IMG/VR virus record: IMGVR_UViG_3300050120_000115
Span: 24,954 to 88,953 of that record
Direction: 5' to 3' (one strand)
Length of the DNA stretch: 64,000 nucleotides
From: a virus
Of this stretch, positions 1 to 9,341 are shown piece after piece (the first letter of the stretch is position 1; each line of letters starts with the position of its first letter). Under the pieces are notes generated by a model that searched no databases, was not told where the DNA came from, and worked only from the letters and a program-made list of their open reading frames with translations. The translations under genes and the position numbers were made by a program.

Positions 1-8
1 GGGCTAGA

Positions 9-905
9 ATGGCTCGCGCCACTGGCGGGGTTTATGTTGATGGTAACGCCATCCAAAATCTCAGTGTAAAACTTGGATTAGTTCGTGAACGGCTTCTAGA
101 GCCAGGTCCGGCACTTAGCCAGATTGCTATTCTATTTGAGACAATGGAAGCTGCAGTGTTTGCTGGTCATGGGTCGGCTCCAGAGTTCGGCGTATCAGCC
201 GTATGGGCTCCATGGAGCGATGCAACAATAAGGCGTCATCAATACCCTGATGCTAGTGGTGGTGTTGGTATAGATGTGTTGGTTGGCTTCGGCTACCTAC
301 GCGCTTCCGCTATCAATCCCAAATATGGATCTATTGATTTTTTCGCTAAAGAGATTACTCTTGAGATTAACCCTAAGAATGCTGGGTACAATCGACCTAA
401 GGGTAATGCTAACTACGCAGCAATCAATAATCAAACTCGCAAGTTCGTACAGATAAGTCCAACGTTTCGCCTGATGGCAAATGAAATAGCTAAGCGCTGG
501 GTGAAGGAACCATTTAATAAAAGTGATGCAGCGGGTTTCAGGGCTAAAGGTCCAACCGCTCCAGCAATTCGTGACGAGCGCGGACGATTCGTTTCTAAAG
601 ATCATGTTCATAGTCGTAAATTCTCTGAAGTAAGCACCGAAGGCAAAGCCAAAGATTACGCTAACTTCGAGAATCGAAAGATTCGTGGAATGAATTTGGA
701 TCATCGTACCACCGAATCTAAAAGACTTCAACAGGAGTATAAGGATGTCGTGTCGGGGGCGAAGGGAAATTTCGCAAACGCTAGGGCTTATGATGCAGCC
801 GCTAAGCGTGTAGGTCGTTTTCATGTCTCTAACTTTGATGGTATGTCTACCTCTGGCCTAAAACAGTCTTACTTTTATAAGGCCAACAATCCAGGATTGG
901 GTTAA
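9..905 (+). CDS. putative neck/tail completion protein
   Basis: A 298-residue protein directly upstream of the tail-terminator and sheath genes. Its middle part (around residues 145-165, ISPTFRLMANEIAKRW) resembles the helical region of virion morphogenesis or tail completion proteins of the Mu gpG / HK97 gp10 kind. That likeness is weak, so the role rests mainly on position. The C-terminal third is basic and rich in K, R and A. The ATG follows a TAG at positions 5-7 that probably ends the previous gene. A minor virion protein of another kind is possible. Confidence 0.5.
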   Translation: MARATGGVYVDGNAIQNLSVKLGLVRERLLEPGPALSQIAILFETMEAAVFAGHGSAPEFGVSAVWAPWSDATIRRHQYPDASGGVGIDVLVGFGYLRASAINPKYGSIDFFAKEITLEINPKNAGYNRPKGNANYAAINNQTRKFVQISPTFRLMANEIAKRWVKEPFNKSDAAGFRAKGPTAPAIRDERGRFVSKDHVHSRKFSEVSTEGKAKDYANFENRKIRGMNLDHRTTESKRLQQEYKDVVSGAKGNFANARAYDAAAKRVGRFHVSNFDGMSTSGLKQSYFYKANNPGLG

Positions 906-907
906 TT

Positions 908-1588
908 GTGAGCACTACTCCCGTTACCCCCTGGTGGAAAAATTGGAACCTAGAGTACACCGACAATCAGTTCGGCCCCTTTTTTGGTGGTGGTTCGGTG
1001 CAGGAAGCATTCTACCAGACTCTAGAATTATGGTTTCCTACATATATCGCTGAAATGAATCGTAAACTCGGTGGAGAAATTCTAACCGATGTTCCTCAAT
1101 TTCGTACCGAACCAGACTATCGCTCACTAAGCAGTAGTCAGCAGTGCCAAATTCTAGTAAACGTTCCTCACACTGTTGGAACTCCTGAAAATTTTCAGGC
1201 CGGAGTCAGGGCGCAATGGCGAGTCAACGTCATGGTCTTCGTTTACGGTTCTAAAGACTGGCAAGAAACTCAAGCACTCACATACGCCTACGCCACTACT
1301 TTGCGTTCGCTCATTTTGCAGCAACGTGGACTAGGGGGTATCGCTCAAACCACTACGTGGGAGGGTGAGGAGTACTTAGAGGGCGAACACAGCTCTACTC
1401 GAACCACTGGAATTGCTCACGTTACTTTCGTTGTTACGATTGGAAACGTCAACAAACCTTTCGGTGGACTTCCTGCGTCACAATTTGCACCAGTAGGTGC
1501 CAACACGGGTCCGACACTTCAGCCCGTACCAGATCAACCCGACGTGGAAACTTACGATATTACTATAACAGAAGAGGCAATAGACTAA
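908..1588 (+). CDS. putative tail terminator protein
   Basis: A 226-residue protein starting at GTG two bases after the previous stop. Residues 80-180 alternate hydrophobic strands (QCQILVNVP, WRVNVMVFVYG, HVTFVVTIG) as expected for a compact alpha/beta tail-terminator or neck fold. The place just before the sheath gene is where contractile-tail phages usually keep this function. The stop overlaps the next ATG (TAATG). No diagnostic motif is visible, so the function is inferred from gene order. Confidence 0.45.
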   Translation: MSTTPVTPWWKNWNLEYTDNQFGPFFGGGSVQEAFYQTLELWFPTYIAEMNRKLGGEILTDVPQFRTEPDYRSLSSSQQCQILVNVPHTVGTPENFQAGVRAQWRVNVMVFVYGSKDWQETQALTYAYATTLRSLILQQRGLGGIAQTTTWEGEEYLEGEHSSTRTTGIAHVTFVVTIGNVNKPFGGLPASQFAPVGANTGPTLQPVPDQPDVETYDITITEEAID

Positions 1589-1842
1589 TGGCAAATATTG
1601 ACATACGAGTCTCTGCGTCACATACAATTTTCGGTAATGAGGGACAACCTTTGAGCCCAGGTTTTGAGTACACCGTAAAAGATACTCCCCTCATTCAGAA
1701 TTATGCTTCAGAGGGAATCGTCTCTATCGCCCGCGCCGAAAAGGCAGAGGACGAAAAGACCGAGAAGAAGCCACTTACTAAAACTCTAACGGACCAGGCA
1801 ACTGTTCCTACAAAGACCTCCGAGGAGAACTCTAATGGCTAA
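1588..1842 (+). CDS. small virion-region protein, unknown
   Basis: An 84-residue protein between the tail-terminator candidate and the sheath gene. The first 50 residues look like a small beta domain. The last 30 are charged and low-complexity (runs of E, K and T), probably disordered. Its stop overlaps the sheath start by eight bases, so the two are translationally coupled. I do not recognise a family. Confidence 0.6.
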   Translation: MANIDIRVSASHTIFGNEGQPLSPGFEYTVKDTPLIQNYASEGIVSIARAEKAEDEKTEKKPLTKTLTDQATVPTKTSEENSNG

Positions 1843-3385
1843 CCAAGCCCCAGGCGTTACTATCAATGTCACCGCTAACGCTACGACTCCTGCCAACCCA
1901 ACTTCAACCTCTAACTGGTTCGTAGCTGGTATGGCTGCTGGACCAGCTGGTATTGCAGTTCCTATCAAGTCAATGAATGACTTCAATACCTACTTCGGCC
2001 AGATTGTTTCTGGTGGAGTTACTGGACGCTACATTCTTAACGCTAACGTTAGCTCTACCCTTCTTTACGACTCCCTTGACGTGTTCTTCCGCGAGGGTGG
2101 TTCTGCTGCGTGGGTTTCTCGTGTTGCCTCTGTTTCTAGCGGTGTGGTTGCTACTTCGACCACTACTGGCGGACTATTTTTGCTGACCGCCGCTGGTAGC
2201 GGAACGTGGGCTAACTCATCAAATGCTGGTGCTAATGGACTAATCCTAACCATTACTGGTTCTACCGTTAACGCTACTACTGTGTACGCAACGTCGCTGG
2301 CTTACAATGGAAACGTTCTAGCAACAGCAACCAGCCTAGGAACCAACACAGACATCGTTAACTGGGTGAACTCACTTCCTCCCTACATTTCAATGTGCGT
2401 GGCATCAACTCAGTCGGGCACCACCGTGCTGCCTGCCTCCGGTTCTTCGGTTTCCGTCTACATGACAGGTGGAACCGACGTAGCAGTTGCTGATGCTGAC
2501 ACACCTGCTGCCATCGCAGTCTTCACAGACATTCTCGGCCCTGGTCAAATTTCTTACCCAGGAAATACATCAACCACTACAGCTGGCTACCTGGTAAATC
2601 ACGCCTTGGCATTCAACCGTGTGGCACTACTGGACGCTCAAAACACTGCCACTGCTGCGACCATCGTAACTCAGGCTAACACCGTTCAATCAGCCGCTAC
2701 GGACCCTTCATATGCAGCTATGTTCGCTCCATGGTTAATTGTTCCGGGAATCGTTAATTCTAACCCTGCTGTTCCTACGAGCACGGTATTTAACCGTACC
2801 GTCCCTCCTGTTGCCCTGGCGGCTGCTTTAATGGCGAAAAACGATGCTTCAAATGACTGCAACGTATCCGCTGCTGGTACCACCAATGGCGCATCTACAT
2901 ACGCTACTGGTGTATCTCAGACCTATATTACTTCTGACCGTGCGCTTCTAAACGCATCTGGAGTTAGTGTAATCAAATTAGTTCCGAACATCAATGTTAT
3001 CGCCCTTTACGGATACCGTAGCCTTTCATTCGCTCCTTCGTTCGTTCCTCTTAACAATGTTCGTTTCCGTATGCAAATCATTCGTGACCTTGATGTCATT
3101 GGCGAGTCATTCGTATTCCAGGAGATTGACGGTAAGGGCCAATTGTTCGCAGCATTTAATGGTGCTATCGCTGGACAGATGAATGCTTACTGGGGTCGTG
3201 GATCTCTTTACGGGCTTACTGCTGACGAGGCATTCTTTGTTAACACGGGTACTTCTGTTAATACTCCTACTACCATCACGGCTGGTCAAATTATTGCCAA
3301 CGTTGGTGCGAAGTTCTCCCCACAGGCCGAATTCGTTATTATCAACGTTACCAAATACTTGGTAAGTTCCAACCTTCCGGCCTAA
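1835..3385 (+). CDS. contractile tail sheath protein
   Basis: A 516-residue sheath protein that polymerises around the tail tube and contracts during infection. The N-terminus (APGVTINV, then WFVAGMAAGPAG and PIKSMNDFNTYFG) is the usual sheath start, with the handle domain region after it. The C-terminal part carries the conserved sheath core (INVIALYGYRSLSF, RFRMQIIRDLDVIGESFVF, QAEFVIINVTKYLV), which interlocks neighbouring subunits. Length fits the family. The ATG lies inside the end of the previous gene and has an upstream GAGGAGA. A tube gene follows, as in other myoviruses. Confidence 0.93.
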   Translation: MANQAPGVTINVTANATTPANPTSTSNWFVAGMAAGPAGIAVPIKSMNDFNTYFGQIVSGGVTGRYILNANVSSTLLYDSLDVFFREGGSAAWVSRVASVSSGVVATSTTTGGLFLLTAAGSGTWANSSNAGANGLILTITGSTVNATTVYATSLAYNGNVLATATSLGTNTDIVNWVNSLPPYISMCVASTQSGTTVLPASGSSVSVYMTGGTDVAVADADTPAAIAVFTDILGPGQISYPGNTSTTTAGYLVNHALAFNRVALLDAQNTATAATIVTQANTVQSAATDPSYAAMFAPWLIVPGIVNSNPAVPTSTVFNRTVPPVALAAALMAKNDASNDCNVSAAGTTNGASTYATGVSQTYITSDRALLNASGVSVIKLVPNINVIALYGYRSLSFAPSFVPLNNVRFRMQIIRDLDVIGESFVFQEIDGKGQLFAAFNGAIAGQMNAYWGRGSLYGLTADEAFFVNTGTSVNTPTTITAGQIIANVGAKFSPQAEFVIINVTKYLVSSNLPA

Positions 3386-3423
3386 CCAGCCCTAAACCCT
3401 TTCTAATTTCATAGGAGAAATAA

Positions 3424-3885
3424 ATGGCTGATCCTCTATTCAGTGCCTACGGTTCCGAACAACAGTGGCTTCCAAAACTTACTGTTATATCGCCTTTCAA
3501 AACGGGTGCCCTAGCCGGACTGGTTATAAACATCACTTTTGATAAGTTCTCTGGTGGAGACGTAACCGCAAATCCGCCTAAGTATCGCCCCGCAGGAATG
3601 GGTGACGAAATTTCGTACACGGCACTTCCAACTTACTCTGATGCCATGCTTACTAAAGCTTTTGAGCAGGCGGACCTTTTGACACAATCACAATTGCGTC
3701 GTTTGGCTGGTCGTGCCCAGGCTACCGTCACCTTGGTTCCCCTGGATGACACTGGTCTCGCATGGGGAAATAACCGTGTGTACAGCGGTCGTCTTGCTTC
3801 TGTCAAGGATGGAAACACTGACTCGACTTCAAGTGCTGTACGTAGCTGGGATGTAACTGTATCAGTGGACACCATTAGCGGTTAA
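3424..3885 (+). CDS. tail tube protein
   Basis: A 153-residue tail tube protein placed directly after the sheath, the standard myovirus order. The fold is predicted mainly beta (VINITFDKFSGG, QATVTLVPLDDTG, SWDVTVSVDT), matching the beta-barrel of tubes such as XkdM and gp19. A good ribosome site (AGGAGAAAT) precedes the ATG after a 38-base spacer that holds nothing else visible. The assignment rests on size, composition and position more than on a signature motif. Confidence 0.82.
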   Translation: MADPLFSAYGSEQQWLPKLTVISPFKTGALAGLVINITFDKFSGGDVTANPPKYRPAGMGDEISYTALPTYSDAMLTKAFEQADLLTQSQLRRLAGRAQATVTLVPLDDTGLAWGNNRVYSGRLASVKDGNTDSTSSAVRSWDVTVSVDTISG

Positions 3886-3907
3886 CCACTAAAGTCATTG
3901 GAGGAAT

Positions 3908-4489
3908 ATGACTGAATTTGTAATTGAGAAGCCGGAAGGCGACGCCCCTGAAGAATTGCAAGAAGATTTGGGTGATTTTGGAGGTTTGTACAAGACTCCA
4001 GAGGTCGAGGCATCAAAGCCAGCGACACCTATTTTTTCTTTAAAGAGTCGCCGTGCTGAAATCCTAAAGAAACTTCACATCGATCTTCGAGTACCTCGTT
4101 ATGAGGAGCCCGAAGTATGGGTACGTTTCTCTCCTGTGGACACCACGTTGATGAACGCATCGGTAACCAAGCACTCAAAGACCAAGGAAAAAGACTGGGG
4201 ACTAAAGGCCAATGCCGAAGTTCTTATCAACTCTTGTGTGGGTATCTACGCCGTTTTCCCAGAAAATCCTGATGAGAAGTTCTCACTACGCGAGGACGAG
4301 CCCAATGGTGAGTGGACCAAGTTCGATATGGCCCTAGCTAAGGCATTGGACATCATCCCAGATGAGCACGCTCCCGCCATTTCTGTTGTCCGCAAGTTCT
4401 ACTTTGCTGATGGTGACCTAGTTGATACTACGGAACGCCTTCTGCGATGGAGCAATGTTTCCAATAACGAGGCTGACACAGTTTTTTAG
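3908..4489 (+). CDS. tail assembly chaperone, short (G-like) form
   Basis: A 193-residue protein between tube and tape-measure genes, the position of tail assembly chaperones. It has an acidic N-terminus (residues 1-35) and a helical core. The zero frame stops at TAG 4487-4489, immediately after six T residues. The -1 frame is then open for 75 codons to 4713, so this is probably the shorter of two products. The ATG has an upstream GGAGGAAT. Confidence 0.82.
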   Translation: MTEFVIEKPEGDAPEELQEDLGDFGGLYKTPEVEASKPATPIFSLKSRRAEILKKLHIDLRVPRYEEPEVWVRFSPVDTTLMNASVTKHSKTKEKDWGLKANAEVLINSCVGIYAVFPENPDEKFSLREDEPNGEWTKFDMALAKALDIIPDEHAPAISVVRKFYFADGDLVDTTERLLRWSNVSNNEADTVF

Positions 4490-4713
4490 AAGCCCTGAAG
4501 GAAGATCCATTTATTGAGCAGGGTGCTTATGCACTAATGCACGGAATGGACCCACTGGAGCTTCTGGGACAGGGCAGAGATGAGCACCTCATTAGCTTGG
4601 CAATTCTCAACAAGACCATAGAGGTAAGTAGTAAGCAAAAATTCGAGGAGTACAAAATTCTCTCGCAACTTACTAGTTACGAACTGGCAAAAATTCTAAG
4701 CAAAATACTCTAA
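3908..4713 (+). CDS. tail assembly chaperone, -1 frameshift (GT-like) form
   Basis: The longer chaperone made if ribosomes slip back one base at the T run 4482-4487. The P-site TTT codon just before the TAG can re-pair in the -1 frame, and reading resumes with TTA GAA GCC at 4486. The extension of 75 codons (LEALKEDPFIEQGAYALMHG onward) ends at TAA 4711-4713, giving about 267 residues. It is helical and has no good start of its own near its beginning. Conserved G/GT frameshifting is known for chaperones upstream of tape-measure genes. The slip site is inferred and is not a classical heptamer. Confidence 0.75.
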
Positions 4714-4748
4714 CCAAACTCCGTCTTCATATTTTTAGGCGGCACGAG

Positions 4749-4775
4749 ACCGCTGCCCTTCGGGGTGGCGGTTTT
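4749..4775 (+). terminator. intrinsic terminator with TTCG loop before tape measure gene
   Basis: A ten-base-pair stem (ACCGCTGCCC with GGGTGGCGGT, two G-U pairs), closed by a TTCG tetraloop at 4759-4762 and followed by TTTT at 4772-4775. It lies between the chaperone stop (4713) and the tape-measure start (4792), so it may partly end late transcripts and set the ratio of tail proteins. No promoter is obvious between it and the next gene. Confidence 0.7.
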
Positions 4776-4791
4776 CGTATTTAAGGAAGTA

Positions 4792-7700
4792 ATGGCTGGA
4801 CCCGACGACATACCTATTGTAATTGGTGTAACAACTGGTGATTCCACCGAAGTGGTGGGGGCGTTGGATGACGCCGTAATTGGTCTAGAAGACAATCTTG
4901 GTAAACTAGATGCAACCGCCCAGGCGGCGGCTGGGTCTATAGATGAGGTTGGGGCTAGCGCGGGAGTCTCTGCAGCCAATGTTGACAAGCTCACCGCTGC
5001 CGCTGGAAAGCAATCTGGTGAAGCCAAGGCTGCAGCAGACTCCAACAAGGCTCTTTCGGACTCTAACTTGACCCTAGGTGATACCGCCAAGGGCGCGGCA
5101 GACAGTATCCTATCAGAAGCGGATGCAGCTAAGTTAGCTACGGCAAACCTACGCGCGCAGATGATTGTACAAGAAGAGCTTGCTGCAAATATGGCGGCAG
5201 CAAATTCAGCCCTGGGATCTGCTTACGTTGGAATGAGCAAACTAGAGGCTCTTGGTACCCCGGCTATTATGAAAGCCGCTACCTGGACAGTTCTGGGTGC
5301 TGGTGGACTTGCTTACGAGGGCATTAAGCAGTACATGAACTTTAATAAGCTCATTACTCAGACAGTCACTCAGGCTGGAGTGGCACCGAGTAATATGGGG
5401 TTCTTGAGCCAGACGGCTGAGAATATCTCAAAGCTTACTGGTGTTAAGCTCGATGACGTAGCTAACTCCTTGTATCGTGTGGCTTCTGGTACTGCTTCTT
5501 GGAATGACGGTCTTGGCGCGACGAAAAAGCAACTAGCGGATATTACTACCTCAGTTACCAAACTGCAGGTTCTGGGTAACGTTCCGGCTGGTGCAGCATC
5601 AGAACAGGCCGCTCGTGTTATTGTAGCACTTGTTAACTCTAACCTAAAGGGCGTAGGAACCAACCCCGCTGCTGCAGCGGCCCTTATTAACGCTGCCGTT
5701 GGTTCTGGTGACATGCGCCTTAATGACCTGGTTCCTGGTATCGGTCGAGGTGTCCTTCAGTCCGCTAAAGCCAATGGTATGAGCGCTAAAGACATGCTTT
5801 CGTGGATCGCCCTACAGACATCTATGGGTACCACCGCAAACGTTGCTGGTAACTATGTCAAGACTGGTATTAACCTTCTTGCCAACCCTTCCGCACAAGG
5901 TGTTTTGGCAGAAGCCATGATAGGGATCAAACCTGGAGAAATGCAGGGATTGATTTCTTCGAAGGGTGGATTGCAAGCTGCTGTGGCTGCATTTAATGCA
6001 GCGGTACAACACTTCAATCCTTCTACTTCTTTCGTTGGATATAGAACCAATATAGGTAATCCGCGTCCGGGGGGAACGGGAGAACAGGCAGCGATCAACA
6101 AACTCGAAACATGGGCTGTTGGAGAAATGCCTGCTGCGGTTCTGAAGCAATGGCAGCATGGTGGTAGTGCAGCTTCTGGTGGTCTAACTGCCGCTAACCA
6201 GCAATGGATTACTGACCTTATCCTTACCAAGGCGTTCGGTGGTTCCAAGCAGTTCGCTACGATTGCAGCCATTACAAAGAATCCTCAACTCCTGGCCGGT
6301 ATTGAAACCTCAATTGGTAACAAGTCTTCACAGGCATACTATAACTCATCTTATGCTATAGCAGAAAACACTCCCTCCCAGCGATTCGATAAGGCCATGG
6401 CAGCGTTGACCGTTGACTTGGTGAAGGCTGGAAAGGTTATGTACCCAGCCGTTATCAAGGTGGTGGATGGTCTGGTTTGGTTCGTTGGTAAAATACTATC
6501 GTGGAAGCCCGCTCTGTATGAAATAGGAGTTGCCCTAACAGCAATTGTTGGGTTTGCGGCCCTAGTCAAAGCCGCAGAACTTGGCAAGGGTGCCATGTCT
6601 ATCTACGGTGGGTTGCTAACTAGACTAAACCCTAATGGAACTAGCGGTTCATACTTCCGTAATGCCTATAACGTGAGTTCAGGAAAATCAACCCAGGTAG
6701 AATTGGGGGCTGCAGTTAGAGACCTTCAACTTGCTGAAGGAAAAGTCGCTACCGCTACCGTAGAGGGTGCTACAAAAACTACCGCTGCTATTGGCGAATT
6801 GATGACTTCTGCAGAGGCTGATACTGCTCGCCTGCAGACCACCATCATCGAGACTAGTGGGGGTAAGCTTGGGGGGCTAGGTCGTGGTCTTGGAGCAACA
6901 GGTGCAGGTGGGGTCGCTGGAGAAGAGGCAGGCGTTTTAGCCTTTCGTTCAGATATGTCAAGCCTGTACAAGAACGGACCTCAATTGGGACCGGTTTTTC
7001 CAACGCGTATGGGACCCACGTCACCTATGGAAGAGTTGGTTGGTCAGGGGAATAGTTACGGCGCAGCATCCTCTATACTATTCCAGAGAGATCAAGCGGC
7101 TATGCTATATCGACAAAAAGGGATGACTGCTGCAAGTGAATTTTCTGGAGTAGGTAACGGTCCTTCTGGATATCCAGAACCGTATGTACTGAACACTCCT
7201 GAGGACAAATTTCCTGGATTAGGATTATTGTCTACCGGAGCAAAGGACGCCTCTTCAGCTGCTCCGTCGATACTTTCTGAATTGAGAGGGCTGGGAGGAG
7301 GGGCGCTTGGATTAGTCGGTGGCCCAGTAGGGGTTGCCATGATAGCGGCAACCGTTCTTCCTATGGCTATGCCATACATGATAAAGGGACTGAGCCCAGT
7401 TATGGGATTCCTTGGCCATCTCTTCTCAGGGGGAAGAGCCGCCGCCGCACTACCTGTTCCTTCGGTAGTAAGTTATAACACGATACAAGATGCTACGCAA
7501 AAAGTAAATTCTATCAAGAAGTCTATCGCTGCTATGTTAAGTGGGGGGTTTGACCCTTCAACGGCTTCAATGGCTGAAAAGCTACAGTGGTGGAATTTGC
7601 ATCAAGATCTTTCATCTGCATTGGGAACAAAGGCGGTTGTTGCAAAACAAAATCCATATGCGGTTTATAAGCAAGCATATGCTTTAACTAACAACGCTAA

Positions 7701-8553
7701 TTTAAATTCTTTAATTTCTAAGACCGGTGCAAGCAGTTTCCTAAATAACACCACTTTGGTCGGTGGAGTAATGGCAAACTTTTCAGGAGCAGCCCTTACG
7801 GCCAGTCAGCAAGCTTATAAAGATCAAGTGTTGCTTGGAAAATCTATTCAGGGTAATACTCCTTGGGCTAAAGCCATTAGGGAAATGTTGCAGGGTGCTC
7901 AAGGTAAGGGTAAGAACTATCTAGGATTGTATGGAGATTCGGCTTCTCAAATACAAAGACTTATCTACGGGACAGTAGTGGGTGCTCACAACACTGCTCA
8001 GAATTTGTTGAATTCTGTGAATGGTGTTAAGTATCTTGGTGCAGGATTAGTAGACAAACACTATAATGATACTATGGCAGCACAAGGAGCCATTTCTCGT
8101 CAAGTGAACTGGGGAGCAGAAAATCAATTTCTATCAACCACTTCTCCAACCAAAAAATACAGTGCGTCTTTTCTGGAAAATAATGCTACTAATACAATAG
8201 CTACCGCTATAAAATTAGCAAAAGAAGATTTTACTAAAAGCCAGCAAACCTCTCTTGGCCCGGTGGCGGATAAAATGTACCTAGCGGCATCTAAAACCGC
8301 CGCCACAGAAGCCAGCAAATTTGAAGCACTAAGATCAGAAATTATTGCGAATGGGAAGAAAACAGAACTAGGTAGTAAAACTATTAAGGACATGACTGAT
8401 CAGATCAATAAGAACATGACACAATTATTCGATCAAAAAAACCTTAGTGCTGCGGCCTTCGGAAATGCGTTCGCCTCCGCACTGGCTGGACAAAGCCGTA
8501 GTCTTGCTGCAATGATTAACAAGGTGAGTCACCCTACCCAAACGGGAAAATAG
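4792..8553 (+). CDS. tail tape measure protein
   Basis: A 1253-residue tape measure protein, the longest gene in the window, which sets tail length and is threaded through the tube. Residues 1-160 are rich in A, D and S and predicted helical. The centre holds hydrophobic stretches near residues 160-185 and 565-600 (ALYEIGVALTAIVGFAALVKA), and a G/A-rich membrane-like segment lies near 840-880. The first ATG with a ribosome site (AAGGAAGT) is 4792. An in-frame GTG at 4765 lies inside the terminator hairpin and is less likely. Confidence 0.9.
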   Translation: MAGPDDIPIVIGVTTGDSTEVVGALDDAVIGLEDNLGKLDATAQAAAGSIDEVGASAGVSAANVDKLTAAAGKQSGEAKAAADSNKALSDSNLTLGDTAKGAADSILSEADAAKLATANLRAQMIVQEELAANMAAANSALGSAYVGMSKLEALGTPAIMKAATWTVLGAGGLAYEGIKQYMNFNKLITQTVTQAGVAPSNMGFLSQTAENISKLTGVKLDDVANSLYRVASGTASWNDGLGATKKQLADITTSVTKLQVLGNVPAGAASEQAARVIVALVNSNLKGVGTNPAAAAALINAAVGSGDMRLNDLVPGIGRGVLQSAKANGMSAKDMLSWIALQTSMGTTANVAGNYVKTGINLLANPSAQGVLAEAMIGIKPGEMQGLISSKGGLQAAVAAFNAAVQHFNPSTSFVGYRTNIGNPRPGGTGEQAAINKLETWAVGEMPAAVLKQWQHGGSAASGGLTAANQQWITDLILTKAFGGSKQFATIAAITKNPQLLAGIETSIGNKSSQAYYNSSYAIAENTPSQRFDKAMAALTVDLVKAGKVMYPAVIKVVDGLVWFVGKILSWKPALYEIGVALTAIVGFAALVKAAELGKGAMSIYGGLLTRLNPNGTSGSYFRNAYNVSSGKSTQVELGAAVRDLQLAEGKVATATVEGATKTTAAIGELMTSAEADTARLQTTIIETSGGKLGGLGRGLGATGAGGVAGEEAGVLAFRSDMSSLYKNGPQLGPVFPTRMGPTSPMEELVGQGNSYGAASSILFQRDQAAMLYRQKGMTAASEFSGVGNGPSGYPEPYVLNTPEDKFPGLGLLSTGAKDASSAAPSILSELRGLGGGALGLVGGPVGVAMIAATVLPMAMPYMIKGLSPVMGFLGHLFSGGRAAAALPVPSVVSYNTIQDATQKVNSIKKSIAAMLSGGFDPSTASMAEKLQWWNLHQDLSSALGTKAVVAKQNPYAVYKQAYALTNNANLNSLISKTGASSFLNNTTLVGGVMANFSGAALTASQQAYKDQVLLGKSIQGNTPWAKAIREMLQGAQGKGKNYLGLYGDSASQIQRLIYGTVVGAHNTAQNLLNSVNGVKYLGAGLVDKHYNDTMAAQGAISRQVNWGAENQFLSTTSPTKKYSASFLENNATNTIATAIKLAKEDFTKSQQTSLGPVADKMYLAASKTAATEASKFEALRSEIIANGKKTELGSKTIKDMTDQINKNMTQLFDQKNLSAAAFGNAFASALAGQSRSLAAMINKVSHPTQTGK

Positions 8554-8566
8554 GAGTACCTAAGTA

Positions 8567-9340
8567 ATGACTGGATTTAACCCACAGCCACACCCAAGTA
8601 GAAATAGCGCTCCTCCTCTTTTGGCCAACAAGCGGACTCTTCTCACCCTTACTCCATTTTCCCCGAACAAGGTTTACCATCCTGTCACCATGGGTATTGC
8701 GGGACAGATTCCCCTAACCCAGGTATCTGGATCAGGTGGGTGGCAAATAGTTGACCGCCCTCGTCGTGCTGCGGCAACTCAGTGGTATGACCGATCTCCT
8801 TTTCAACTGGTCATTCCGGCAATAATGGATCAATCGGTAACGCGCTCTGCTACCACTCCCGACGAGGACGTTAACCAGTTGCTTTCGTGGCTTAGTGCTC
8901 CTGACGTTAATGCTACAATAATCCAACCTCCTACCATAAAGGTTCACGGACCCGTACTTGGTACGGAGCTGACATGGGTTTTGTATTCATTGGAACACGG
9001 GGACGCCCTGAGGGATTCCCAGTCGGGTCAAATAATCCAGCAGATACTTACCATTACTCTCTATGAGTATAACCCTCCGTTCCCGTCCTTAGCAACAGGA
9101 TCTGGTCCTGCTGCTACCGCCGCAAAATCCAACACCGGGGGCAGCACCAAGAATTACGTAGTGAAGGCCGGAGACACACTAGCAAAAATAGCCTCTCAAC
9201 AACTCAAGGGAGTCTCTCTTTCAAAAGCAGAATCAGCGATTATAGATGCCAATCGTGGGGACCCGTCATTGAACATGAGAAGTCCTGGACAGATTCTAAC
9301 AACCCTATTAGGAAAAACAATAAAGATACCGAGTAGTTAA
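8567..9340 (+). CDS. LysM-domain baseplate/tail protein
   Basis: A 257-residue protein directly after the tape measure, where many myoviruses encode a LysM-containing baseplate protein (XkdP or gp53-like). Residues 60-175 are beta-rich. A linker of A, G, S and T follows, and residues 198-256 form a LysM-like module (NYVVKAGDTLAKIASQQL, then ANRGDPSLN and IKIPSS). It probably joins the hub to the tube end or contacts peptidoglycan. The stop is two bases from the next ATG. Confidence 0.75.
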   Translation: MTGFNPQPHPSRNSAPPLLANKRTLLTLTPFSPNKVYHPVTMGIAGQIPLTQVSGSGGWQIVDRPRRAAATQWYDRSPFQLVIPAIMDQSVTRSATTPDEDVNQLLSWLSAPDVNATIIQPPTIKVHGPVLGTELTWVLYSLEHGDALRDSQSGQIIQQILTITLYEYNPPFPSLATGSGPAATAAKSNTGGSTKNYVVKAGDTLAKIASQQLKGVSLSKAESAIIDANRGDPSLNMRSPGQILTTLLGKTIKIPSS

Positions 9341-9341
9341 C

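Noticed and set aside
297-824. 175-residue open frame on the minus strand within the first gene
   Set aside because: No ribosome site, no family likeness and fully inside a well-formed plus-strand gene.
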